Shown here piece after piece: positions 18,917 through 28,985 of a DNA stretch of 64,000 nt. Made by a program: the position numbers and the translations under genes. This DNA is from Xylocopa sonorina (Eukaryota; Arthropoda; Insecta; Hymenoptera; Apidae), in contig NW_027490239.1 of assembly GCF_050948175.1 (NCBI RefSeq), positions 620,001 through 684,000 on the forward strand. The letters run 5' to 3'. Position 1 is the first letter of the stretch. Each line of letters starts with the position of its first letter. The notes under the pieces are model-generated. The model was given only the letters and a program-made list of their open reading frames with translations, ran no database searches and had not been told where the DNA came from.

Positions 18917-21900
18917 TGACGGCGGACGACGCTGCCCCGACGAATCGCCGTCTATTTGTAGTCGATTACGCGACGAAGACGCAGTTTTTGGTCGACACAG
19001 GCGCCGACCTCTGTGTAATCCCGAGAGCGATGGCTCGTGGCAATCGGGAAAAGTCGCAGTATCTTCTCTACGCGGCGAACGGGACGGAGATCCCTACGTA
19101 CGGGACAGTGACAATAACCTTAGACCTCGGGCTACGCCGCGCGTTCACCTGGCGTTTTGTGGTAGCCGAGGTAAGAAAACCCATAATTGGTGTGGACTTT
19201 TTGTACCATTATGGGTTGCTAGTCGATGTGCGAAATCGTCGTCTGTTGGATCAGACGACGTCAATATCAGTGTCCGGTTGGACGACCAAGCAGGCCTCGT
19301 CGATTCCGAGCATTAAAACCGTGCTTGGCGGTTCGATGTTCCACGAGGTGCTGCAAAAATTCCCGGAGATCACTCGGCCAGAGGGATCACCGTCGCAGAC
19401 TGCACATTCGACCGTGCATTACATCCGCACGACACCGGGGCCGCCAGTGACAAGCAAACCCCGCCGACTCGCACCTGATCGGCTGAAGGCGGCGAAAAAG
19501 GAGTTCGAAACTATGATGCAGCTAGGCATCGTTCGACCGTCGGAGAGCAGCTGGTCTTCTCCGTTGCACATGGTGCCGAAGAAAGGAGAGGACGAATGGA
19601 GACCCTGTGGCGATTACAGGGGTCTCAACGCACGGACGCTGCCCGATAGATACCCGGTGCGGCATATCGAGGACTTCGCGCAGGCACTTCATGGTAAGAC
19701 GATATTCTCTACCATCGACTTAGTGCGCGCATACAATCAGATTCCCGTCGCCGCGGAAGACGTGCATAAGACCGCGATAACGACACCGTTCGGGCTGTTT
19801 GAGTTCCCGTTCATGTCGTTCGGACTACGTAACGCGGCACAGACTTTCCAACGATTCATCGATGAAGTGTTACGCGGGTTGGACTTTTGTTATGCGTACA
19901 TCGATGACATCCTCGTCGCCTCATCGTCCGAAGAGGAGCACCGACAGCACCTGGAGGAGCTGTTTAAGCGGCTGAAGCAATACGGCGTGGTGGTTAACCC
20001 GTCGAAATGCCACTTCGGAAAGTCCGAGGTTAAGTTTTTGGGCTACCTCGTTAACGGCGAAGGATCTCGGCCGTTAGAAGACAAGGTGGAGGCCATCGCG
20101 AGATACCCGCAGCCCACCACAGCGAAGCAGTTACGGCAGTTTCTAGGTATGCTAAACTTTTATAGAAGGTTTATACCTAGGGCCGCACAGGTGCAGGCGC
20201 CCCTGAACGACCTGTTACACGATGGCGTCAAGGGTCGGGCGCCGGTCAACTGGACCCCCGAAGCAGCCGCGGCTTTTGAAGAGTGCAAGCAAGGCCTTGC
20301 ACAAGCCGCGCTGCTAGCTCATCCTAAGGCGGACGCGCCTCTGTCGCTGACATGCGACGCATCAGACTTCACCGTTGGTGGGGTCCTCCAACAACGCAAC
20401 GGCGATCATTGGGAGCCGTTAGCCTTCTTCTCGAAGAAACTCAGCCCCACCGAGAAGAATTACGGGGCCTACGACCGAGAGCTGCTGGCAATCTACCTGG
20501 CTATCAAACATTTCCGCCACATGGTGGAGGCGCGAACGTTCACGGTATTTACCGATCACAAACCCATCACGTTCGCGTTCAAGCAGAAGCCGGAGAAGTG
20601 CACGCCCAGGCAATTTCGCTACCTGGACTTTATAAGCCAGTTCACGACGGATATACGTCATATCGCCGGCAAGGATAACATCGTCGCCGACGCCCTATCC
20701 AGAGTGGAAACGCTAGAGGAAGCGTTGGACTACGACGCGCTAGCGCAATCGCAGAGCAGCGACGAAGAGCTGCAGGCATACCTGCGTGACAACACCGGGA
20801 CCACGCTTCACCTGAAGAAGGTGACCCTGCCAGGGACCAGTACCAGCGTCTATTGTGACGCATCAACGGAGACCATGAGGCCTTACATCACTGGACCATT
20901 TAGACGAGCGGCCTTCAACGCCGTCCATCGCCTGGCGCATCCCGGAATCAACGCGACGGTCAAACTCGTAACGGAGCGTTACGTTTGGCCGTCCATCAAG
21001 AAGGACTGCCGAGAGTGGGCTCGAAGTTGCCTGGAATGCCAACGGTGCAAGGTGACACGGCACGTGCAAGCACCGCCAGGCAACTTCGCAACGCCCTCAG
21101 GGAGGTTCGAACATGTACATTTGGACATTGTAATTTTACCGATGTCTGAAGGTTTCAGGTATTGCCTCACCTGCATCGACCGCTTCAGCCGTTGGCCTGA
21201 GGCGATACCCCTGAGGGACCAGGAGGCAGCCACCGTGGCGCGGGCATTTTACGAGGGTTGGATCAGCCGGTTCGGCACGCCCGCGAGGATCACCACCGAT
21301 CAAGGTAGGCAATTTGAGTCGCACCTTTTTAAGCACCTTACGGAGTTGACAGGTACGACCCACTGGAGGACCACGGCCTACCACCCGGCAGCCAACGGCA
21401 TAGTGGAACGTTTCCACCGACAACTGAAGGCAGCGATCCGCTGCCACGCCAACACCACATGGACGGAGGTGCTACCAACCATCCTTCTGGGCATCAGGGC
21501 AGCATGGCGAGAGGACCTCCACGCGACATCGGCGGACCTTCTCTACGGCGAGTCTCTACGCCTGCCCGGCGAATTCCTCGCCCCACATCCGGAAGGAGCG
21601 GACCACCGTCCAGAGGACTTCGTCCAACGACTGCGCCAGCATTTCCGCAGCATCGCTCCGGCTGCTGGCAGTCGACACGGCGCACGCCGTACTTTCATCT
21701 TTAAAAATCTACCGGAGGCGGACTACGTCTTCTTACGCAACGACGCGGTTAAAGGGATCCTGCAACCGCCGTACGATGGACCGTTCAAGGTCCTGTCAAG
21801 GACCGAGAAATTCTACACCCTGGACATCAGGGGCAAGCGGTCAACGGTCAGTATTGACCGCCTGAAGCCAGCCTACGTCATCCAGGACGCGGATGATAGG

Positions 21901-22026
21901 CCAACGTACCACACGCCGCCCGAAGAACCACGGACCCCGTCAGCGGCAACCGTCCCGGAGGCACCACTCAGGACGACACGATCCGGGAGACGCGTTCGTT
22001 TCCCCGATCGTCTACAATTATCGTGA
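18823..22026 (+). CDS. pol: Ty3/gypsy Pol polyprotein (PR-RT-RNaseH-IN)
   Basis: Open for 1067 codons; the productive part starts at the frameshift site (about 18892) and gives about 1043 aa. The -1 frame opens at 18823 after a TAG, with no initiator. Numbering from 18823: protease D58-T-G-A-D; RT about 215-405 with D299 (TIDLVRAYNQIP) and Y359-I-D-D362; RNase H with D512, E553, D578 and D623; integrase zinc finger H702-x3-H706-x29-C736-x2-C739; integrase core D768, D826, E862 (D,D-35-E); C-terminal GPF at 986-988 in a GPY/F-type module. All residues expected for catalysis are present and no stop interrupts the frame. The protein would mature gag, copy the RNA and insert the DNA. Confidence 0.97.
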   Translation: MLLPLEIRLAGPYLHTAVQLALVGKRQGQSLMTADDAAPTNRRLFVVDYATKTQFLVDTGADLCVIPRAMARGNREKSQYLLYAANGTEIPTYGTVTITLDLGLRRAFTWRFVVAEVRKPIIGVDFLYHYGLLVDVRNRRLLDQTTSISVSGWTTKQASSIPSIKTVLGGSMFHEVLQKFPEITRPEGSPSQTAHSTVHYIRTTPGPPVTSKPRRLAPDRLKAAKKEFETMMQLGIVRPSESSWSSPLHMVPKKGEDEWRPCGDYRGLNARTLPDRYPVRHIEDFAQALHGKTIFSTIDLVRAYNQIPVAAEDVHKTAITTPFGLFEFPFMSFGLRNAAQTFQRFIDEVLRGLDFCYAYIDDILVASSSEEEHRQHLEELFKRLKQYGVVVNPSKCHFGKSEVKFLGYLVNGEGSRPLEDKVEAIARYPQPTTAKQLRQFLGMLNFYRRFIPRAAQVQAPLNDLLHDGVKGRAPVNWTPEAAAAFEECKQGLAQAALLAHPKADAPLSLTCDASDFTVGGVLQQRNGDHWEPLAFFSKKLSPTEKNYGAYDRELLAIYLAIKHFRHMVEARTFTVFTDHKPITFAFKQKPEKCTPRQFRYLDFISQFTTDIRHIAGKDNIVADALSRVETLEEALDYDALAQSQSSDEELQAYLRDNTGTTLHLKKVTLPGTSTSVYCDASTETMRPYITGPFRRAAFNAVHRLAHPGINATVKLVTERYVWPSIKKDCREWARSCLECQRCKVTRHVQAPPGNFATPSGRFEHVHLDIVILPMSEGFRYCLTCIDRFSRWPEAIPLRDQEAATVARAFYEGWISRFGTPARITTDQGRQFESHLFKHLTELTGTTHWRTTAYHPAANGIVERFHRQLKAAIRCHANTTWTEVLPTILLGIRAAWREDLHATSADLLYGESLRLPGEFLAPHPEGADHRPEDFVQRLRQHFRSIAPAAGSRHGARRTFIFKNLPEADYVFLRNDAVKGILQPPYDGPFKVLSRTEKFYTLDIRGKRSTVSIDRLKPAYVIQDADDRPTYHTPPEEPRTPSAATVPEAPLRTTRSGRRVRFPDRLQLS
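18892..18937 (+). promoter_or_regulatory. -1 ribosomal frameshift signal (gag to pol)
   Basis: The heptamer G|GGA|AAC (18892-18898) is in the gag frame and fits X-XXY-YYZ. After slipping back one base, translation continues in the pol frame (GKRQGQ...). A 5-nt spacer is followed by a stem: GGGCAG (18904-18909) pairs with CTGCCC (18932-18937), extended by TCGT (18910-18913) with ACGA (18926-18929) across a 2-nt bulge. Pol has a stop at 18820-18822 and no ATG before gag ends, so expression by frameshift fits. The pairing was worked out by hand. Confidence 0.8.
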
Positions 22027-22040
22027 TTGGATCAATCACT

Positions 22041-22053
22041 GGCAGGGGGGTGA
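22041..22053 (+). other. Polypurine tract
   Basis: GGCAGGGGGGTGA lies directly before the TGTGG start of the 3' LTR. It is the expected primer site for plus-strand DNA synthesis. Confidence 0.85.
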
Positions 22054-22762
22054 TGTGGCGGCTACGATTCCTGGTATTTTCGAGTCGTAAATTCTCTAAA
22101 GAAATAACAATGCGTTCCTACGACACAGCGCAGGTCTGGCCACCGCGGGTTAGCACTTGGCGACCAGGCCCGCGCGTTTCCTAAACCCGATACCCGTCTG
22201 GTTTGTGTCCATCATCTGGGCCAAGCAATTGTTTCCCTTAAGATTTCGTCGCGACTGAGCATTGCCAGTCGCGTACGATAGATCCTTGAACTTGGTTTAT
22301 TTATGACCAATTTCCGTCCGTTACGTTTCGTGGAAACGTTCACTCTCCTCGTCTGTGCATCCATCCTTTTCATTCTGGGATTTCCCATCCTTTTCTATAC
22401 GCATTTTTAAGGGACGACATTTTCGTCCTCGCGACAGTTCGATTCGGACAGTTCGGTTAGAACGAGGCAAGCACATAGTTCTGTTAGAACGGCGCTAGCA
22501 TATAGTTCGGTTAGAACAGTTCGGCGAGAACACCCTGTTCGTTAGAGCAACCTCCATATTCGTTAAGAATTGTGAGGTCAAGTTGAGTTTCACTAGAGTC
22601 GCGTAGCGGCGTAAAAGAAATCGTAGCCGTAGCACCGCCCCCAACATTAAGAACTATTGTTTTATTATTGTTTCGCTATTGATAACTGTTGTTGATTGTT
22701 TTATATTAAATTGTGGGCAAAAAGGTCGAGTGTGATTTCTTACTCCCGTTACATTGCCCTCA
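22054..22762 (+). repeat. Ty3/gypsy 3' LTR
   Basis: 709 bp, apparently identical to 17254-17962. It is followed by GTAC (22763-22766), the right copy of the target duplication. Confidence 0.97.
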
Positions 22763-22832
22763 GTACCATTATGCCTATGTGAATCTGCATTTCAGAAGAA
22801 TGTGGATTCTACTTATCCGTGCAACGCGATGG
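22763..22832 (+). repeat. Satellite remnant, orientation B
   Basis: Right half of the monomer split by the gypsy element (ACCATTATGCCTATGTG, TTCAGAAGAATGTGGATTCT, CAACGCGATGG). It ends where the LTR-like block begins. Confidence 0.75.
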
Positions 22833-23445
22833 CGAGAGCTTATTCGCTAAAGCGTTCCATTTCAATGCCGCATTTCTTGTATTGCATATTGTATATTGTA
22901 TCTTATATCGTGAAGCGGGCGGCGATCCCCGATGATTCGCGGCGTGTTACGTAATTTCCCGTAGCTCTTATTAGTTAAACCCTCATCAAGGCCATAAATA
23001 AAGAAGCCGTGACTTCAGTATCGCACGACCCGAGTGTATGTACTCGGCTAGGCGTAGTCGAGAGGAAGAGCATTTCGAAGTTTCGAGGGTTGTTCCGTGC
23101 CGGATTTTCTGAGGTCGTGTAGACTATATCTTTGCTGCTTTCTGCGCAGCTGACGCCCAAGAAACTAAGACTCGCAGTTTCGAATTACCCCCCTTTTCGG
23201 TGATTATTTTTGCGTTCGCGAGCTCGTGAAAAGTTGTACGTTAACGGATACCTTGTAACGATAGATCGCTTTAGATTAAAGTACGTTTTACATCTTAAAG
23301 CATTTGGATAATTAACCCCTTCGAGCTTACCTGACATACTGTAGATAGGTTTGCGTCACAACTGATAGAGACCATCACTTTACATAGATATATGAAACAC
23401 ACATAGCTTTAAACGTAGAACTGTGAATCTGAGAACTTACTTTGA
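22833..23445 (+). mobile_element. LTR-like block, macro-repeat copy 1
   Basis: Aligns with 43069-43605. In copy 2 the block starts TGAGAGCTTATTCG right after a purine tract, as an LTR would; here the first base is C. It contains a TATA-like ATAAATA (22994-23000) and a TTCAGTA initiator-like site (23014-23020). Compared with copy 2 it has about 70 extra bases (about 23158-23228). The sequence after about 23230 is probably flanking DNA, with degraded satellite near 23405-23445 (TTTAAACGTAGAACTG, ACTTACTTTGAAACG). No coding sequence is present. The LTR's right end is not resolved. Confidence 0.5.
22994..23020 (+). promoter_or_regulatory. TATA-like and initiator-like elements
   Basis: ATAAATA followed about 23 bp later by the A of TCAGT, the arthropod initiator core. 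The same pair is kept in copy 2 (43217-43242). Spacing is a little short of the usual 26-31 bp. Confidence 0.4.
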
Positions 23446-23448
23446 AAC

Positions 23449-23957
23449 GGACGACACAAAGAACAGCCTAACCAAACGTAATCGAACCGATTTTTCAATA
23501 CTAATCTTATCATGTTTAACTTATCATGCAAACCATTAAAATGCCCTTCGAAAAGTGTTTATTCACAGTGAAGTAAACGATAAGTATTACGCCTTCCACC
23601 ACTGTTTACAATACGTATGTTCCATTTACTATCAAAACCGTGAGTATTATCGCCTTTCTTTACTTTTTGTAACCTTCAATGCCTTCAGGTTACAGATCGT
23701 TAAACTTGCTTTAAAATGCTCTATCGTATTACGGAAGAATGGACATACCAATTCATTTTAAAAAATGAAGGTAACCTTCATATGTCCAACATAACTCCAC
23801 TTACAAAAAAACTATTTTCATCAACGGATGGCCCCTTTGTACTATGCAATTTTATATTAGCAAAAACTTCTATGAAACTTATAGTTTCGTGGATATCTGA
23901 GGTGCTAATTATTACTGCCCCACCCTGTATATTGTTATGGATATGTCCAACAAGGCA
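23449..23957. repeat. Duplicated interspersed segment, copy 1
   Basis: Runs from GACACAAAGAACAGCC to ATGTCCAACAAG and aligns closely with 44487-44996, ending at the same base in both copies. Near the right end is CCACCCTGTATA, a string I associate with the ends of several insect elements. It contains two perfect short palindromes in a row: TTCATTTT-AA-AAAATGAA and ATGAAGGT-A-ACCTTCAT (about 23753-23781). The 68-aa frame (23555-23761) is present in both copies but resembles no family I know. Bases 23958-24023 show no feature. Confidence 0.6.
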
Positions 23958-24023
23958 ACGATGAACAGAGTTAAGTTTAATATTATGATGTTTATTATTT
24001 TACTCATAGAATATTTGCTTTTA

Positions 24024-27000
24024 AGAAGCATTAGAACTGTATTGCTACGATACGGAGATATCTGCAAACGTTATTTCCTAGCAAGGAAGTGTCGCATTTA
24101 CATTCATATGAAGTGTAGACGAGGAATACACAACACTTCGCAATGAATATTGTATCTTGTCATGAAACATTGAAGTGAGATGCGATATCGCGATTTAAGA
24201 AGCATTAGAACCCTATTGCTGTGATGCGTAGACAACTGCAAGCGCTATTTCTTTACAAGGAAGAGTCGCATTTACATTCATTTGAAGTGTAGACGAGGAA
24301 TACATAACACTTCGCAATGAATATTATATCTTATCATGAAATATAGATATGAGATGCAATATCTCGTTTTAAGAAGCATTTGAACTCAATTGCTACGATA
24401 CGTAGACATCTGCAAAAGCTATTTCCTTGCAAGGAAGTGTCGCATTTACATTCATTTGAATCGTAGACGAGGAATGCATAACACTTCGCAATGAATATTA
24501 TATCTTATCATGAAGCATAGATATGAGATGCAATATCTCGTTTTAAGAAGCATTTGAGCTCTATTGCTACGATACCTAGACATCTGCAGACGCTATATCC
24601 TTGCTAGGAAGTGTCTCATTTACATTCATTTGAAGTGTAGACGAGGAATACATGACACGTCGCTAATCATATTATATCTTACCATGAAACATAGAAATGA
24701 GATGCGATATCGCGTTTTAAGAAGCATTAGAAATCTATTGCTACGATACGTAGACATCTGCAAACGCTATTTCCTAGCGAGGAAGTGTCGCACTTACATT
24801 CGTTTGGAGTGAATACGAGGTATACATGACTCTTCGCAATGAATGTTATATCTTATCATGAAACATAGAACTGCCATGCGATTTCGCGTTTTAATAGGCA
24901 TTAGAACTTCATTGCTTCGACACGTAGACACCTAGAAACGCATTTCCTAGCATGGAAGTGTGGCATTTACATTCTTTTGAAGTATAGACAAAGTATTAAT
25001 AACACTTCACAATGAATATTATGTCCTATCATGAAACATGGAAATGAGATACGTTATCGCGTTTTAAGGAGCATTTAATCTTTAGGTCTTCGATACGTAG
25101 ACATCTGGAAACGCATATTCTAGCAAGGATGTGTGGAATTTACATTCTTTTGAAGTGCACACGATGTACACATGACACTTCGCAATGAATATTATATCTT
25201 ATCATGAGACATAGAACTGCGATGCGATTTCGCGTTTTAAGAAGCATTAGAACTTCATTGCATCTATACGTAGACATCTAGAGACGCATTTCCTAGCAAG
25301 GAATGGTGGCATTTACATTCTTTTGAAGTATTGACGAAGTGTACACAACACTTCCCATTGAATACTATGTCCTATCATGAAACATGGAAATGAGATGCGT
25401 TATCGCGTTTTAAGGAGCATTAAATCTTTATTGCTTCGATACGTAGACATCTGGAAACGCATTTCCTAGCAAGGATGTGTGGCATTTACATTCTATTGAT
25501 GTGCAGACGAGGTATACATAACACTTCGCAATGAATATTGTATCCTTTCATTCAACATATAACTGAGGTGCGATATTGCGTTTTAAGAGGCATTAGGACT
25601 CTATTGCTACCATACGTAGTCATCTGGAAGCGCTATTTCATAGCAAGGAAGTGTCGCATTTACATTCTTTTGAAGTGCAGACGAGGTATACATAACACTC
25701 CGCAATGAACATTATGTCTTATCATGAAACATAGGTATGAGGTGCAATATCGCGTTTTGAGAAGCATCAGAGCTCTATTGCTAATATACGTAGACATCTG
25801 CAAATGCTATTTCCTTGCAAGCAATAGTCACATTTACATGCTTTTGAAGTGAATTCGAGGTATACATGACACTTCGGAATGAATATTATAACTTATCACG
25901 AAGCATAGAAATGAGATGCGATATCGCGATCTAAGAAGCATTAGAACTCTATTGCTACGATACGTTGGCATCTGCAAACGCTATTTCCTAGCAAGGAATA
26001 GTCCCATTTACATTCTTTTGAAGTGAATACGAGGTATACATGACACTTCGCAATGAATATTATATCTTATCACGAAACATATAGATGAGATGCGATATCG
26101 CGATTTCAGTAGCATTAGAAATCTATTGCTACGATAAGTATACATCTGCAAACGCTATTTCCTAGCAAGCAATAGTCGCATTTACATTCTTTTGAAATGA
26201 ATACGAGGCATACATGACACATCGCAATGAATAGTATATCTTATCATGAAACATAGAAGTGAGATGCGATATCGCGTTTTAAGAAGCATTAGAACTCCAT
26301 TGCCTCGATGCATAGACATCTGCAGACGCTATTTCCTAGCAAGGAATTGTCGCAGTTACATTCGTTTGGAGTGAATAGGAGGTATACATGACACTTCGCA
26401 ATGAATATTACATCTTATCATGAAACATAGGAATGAGATGCGATATCGCGTTTTAAGAAGCATTAGAACTCTATTGCTTCGATACGTAGACCTCAGGAAA
26501 CGCATTTCCAAGGAAGGTAGTGTGGCATTTACATTCTTTTGAAGTGTAGACGAGGTATACATGGCACTTCGCTATGATTATTATATCTTATCTTGAAACA
26601 TAGTATTGTGATGCGATATCGCGTTTAATGAAGCATTAGAACTCTATTGCTTCGGTACGTATACATCTGGAAACGCATTTCCTAGCTAGGTAGTGTGGCA
26701 ATTGCATTCTTTTGAAGTGCTAGCGAGGTATACATAACACTTCGCAATGAATATTATATCTTGATATGAAACATAGAAATGCGAAGCGATATCGCGTTCT
26801 AAGAAGCACTAGAACTCAATTGCTTCGATACGTAGATACCTGGAACTGCTTTTTCCTAGCAAGGAAGTGTCGTATTTACATTCTTTTGAAGTGTAGACAA
26901 GGTATACATAACATTCTCGCAATGAATATTATATCTTATGAATCATAGAAATGAGATGCGATTTCGCGTTTAAAGTGGCATTAAAACTCTATTGCTTCGA

Positions 27001-27420
27001 TACGTAGACATCTGGAAACGCATTTTCCTAGCAAGGAATTGTGACATTTACATTCTTTTGGAGTGTAGACGAGGTATACATGGCACTTCGCTATGAATAT
27101 TATGTCTTATCTTGAAATATAGTATTGTGATGAGATATCGCGTTTAATGAAGCATTAGAGCTCTATTGCTTCGATGCGTAGACATCTGGAAACGCTATTT
27201 TTAGAAAGGAAGTGTCGCATTTAGATTCATCTGAAGTGAATACGATGTATACATGACACTTCGCAGTGAATATTATATCTTATCATGAAACACAGGATTG
27301 AGATGCGATATCGCGTTTTAAGAAACATTAGAATTCTATTGCTTCGATACGTAGATATCTGCAAACCTTATTTCCTAGCAAGGAAGTGTCGCATTTATAT
27401 TCTTTTGAGGTGAATACGAG
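24024..27420 (-). repeat. 174-bp satellite, orientation A, copy 1 (about 19-20 monomers)
   Basis: Regular monomers with TTTTAAGAAGCATTAGAAC, CGATACGTAGACATCTG, AACGCTATTTCCTAGCAAGG, GTGTCGCATTTACATTC and ATGAATATTATATCTTATC. Short frames here are read-through of the monomer, not genes. The array ends in GAATACGAGGTAT at the E3 junction. Confidence 0.95.
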
Positions 27421-28985
27421 GTATCACGTCCGGTGAGATTATTTTCCGTTGCTCCGGTGGCTTTACGACACGAGCCTATTTTTCGGTAATTCGGTCCGCG
27501 GGAACGCGTTAAGACCGGGTCCGACAATTTCGATTGACGCGACACTAGCGAAAACACTCGCTATAATAAGGGAATGACCCTACCTTTCGATGACTTCTCT
27601 CTCTATTTGTACGAAGAAACGGCGTGGAGGATCTTTCTCTGGGATCGTAGCGGATTTCGTTCTGTTGGCTGCTACGGAAATCTCGATCAGTAGCCAGCGA
27701 AGTGGAGGACGGCGGTCGGAATTCAGCGATGATGCTGAATGTGGCAGAATCGGCGTGATTATTCGTGGTGTCTGGATTGGAAGCGTCGACGGTCGCCTCG
27801 GAAAGCGGCGTATACGAGGCTGGTATACGAGGACTGTCGGAACGCCCTCCAAATATTCACGCACAAGTGATCGTATGAAATTCTTCCTACTCGCACGTCG
27901 CTTTCTTCGCAAACCGGAAGCACAATTCATTCACCAGGTTTTTCTGTACTTTCGACTAAGATCTGAAGGATAAGCGGCGGTCTCAACGTCACAAAGCCGA
28001 TTTCTATACTTCTTCAATTTGATGAAGATCAACCCCAGTTGTATGGAAGAACCCGTGGAAGAATTCGTAGTTAAATGTAATGTTGAAAGTAGAACTAGTA
28101 TTATCAACATTTGATAAAATTAATGGATGTGGAAATAGTAGACTTGGTAAAAGAAATTGTATTTGGATATAGTAAAAGTAAAAATAAAATATATTCTAGG
28201 TTTAAAGTATACAAGAACTGGAATTATTCTAAGACTAAGACTAAGTTAAAATGGAAATAGAAATACGATGCCTGAACCCCACATTGAGGTGGCTAACGAT
28301 CTAGAACTAGAGGTTTCGACTCCTCGGTAGGAGATCTCGAGTCAGAGTGTGTGCTCTGGAGACGCGTCTCTGACCTTCTCGGTTCGCGGGGCGCTACGGT
28401 CGCGGACGCTCGTGGTAGGGAGATCGCGGTCCCGCGAGTGGGGGACTCGCGTCTCGAGGCGGAGAGCGCGCGGTCCAGCGAGTAGGGACCCGCGGCTCGT
28501 GGTGGGGCTAGCGGCGCATGCTGCTGGCCGGACGCATCTTACTGAGTGTAACTTAGATCTAGGAATTCTTATATGAGCGTCATGATATGGTATGTATGTC
28601 GTAGCTTAGAAGTAATATATAGGTTCTGGCAGATCCTGTTCCCGGAATTGGAAAAGACCCCATTCAGGTGAAGGACTGCCGCTACGTCTTCCTGCAGGAT
28701 GGAATCCTCGGTGCGAGGGAGATAGGGCTGCCCGTCCTTGGTGCGGGCGGGACAGGTATACTCGGTGGTGCGAGTGAGACACTAGTGCCCGGTACGAGCG
28801 AGACAGGTATACTCGGCGGTGCGAGTGAGGCTGCGGAACTCGGTGTGAGTGAGCGCGTGCAGGTATGCGCGCGCGAACACTTCTAGTTGCTGGTTCTGCA
28901 GGCGAGTTTAGCTGGTTGCATGCGTCCAGGGGTTGATGCTGGGGGTGCGAGGAGGTTGATGGGTGGCAGGCGGTACGCCTGACGT
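27421..28985. mobile_element. E3 copy 1: unclassified element at the satellite orientation switch
   Basis: Starts CACGTCCGGTGAG at the end of the A array and ends about GACGTCACA (28981-28989) at the start of the B array. The part 27421-28338 recurs at 58321-59234 with the same left junction. Layout: ordinary composition with a CGTATACGAGGCTGGTATAC segment (27421-28010), AT-rich (28020-28260), then GC-rich (28340-28900). A 127-aa plus frame (27590-27973) is shortened in copy 2, and a 116-aa minus frame overlaps it; neither has a known domain. E2 shares the composition layout and the GACGTCACA end. It may be a non-autonomous LTR element. Confidence 0.5.
28735..28860 (+). repeat. GC-rich minisatellite inside E3
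   Basis: GACAGGTATACTCGG recurs at 28751 and 28802 (51 bp apart), with GGTGCGAGTGAG repeated around it. The 51-bp spacing keeps a reading frame open (TGILGGASE twice in the 72-aa frame 28668-28886), but I see no reason to call it a gene. Confidence 0.6.

Larger units (their letters stand above)
17254..22762 (+). mobile_element. Complete Ty3/gypsy LTR retrotransposon
   Basis: A 5509-bp element with two 709-bp LTRs (TG...CA) at a fixed offset of 4800 bp, in which I found no mismatch on line-by-line reading. It has a 4-bp GTAC target duplication, a tRNA-Trp-type primer binding site, gag, a -1 frameshift signal, pol with all catalytic residues, and a polypurine tract. Pol order is protease, RT, RNase H, integrase, which defines Ty3/gypsy. 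There is no third frame: pol ends only 27 bp before the 3' LTR, so no env. With near-zero LTR divergence and open frames it is a very recent insertion and plausibly able to move. Confidence 0.97.

Noticed and set aside
22027..22053. Possible env gene after pol
   Set aside because: Only 27 bp separate the pol stop from the 3' LTR, so there is no room.
27580..27973. Overlapping 116-aa minus and 127-aa plus frames in E3
   Set aside because: No known domain, truncated in the second copy, and open on both strands because of GC content. Kept only as part of E3.
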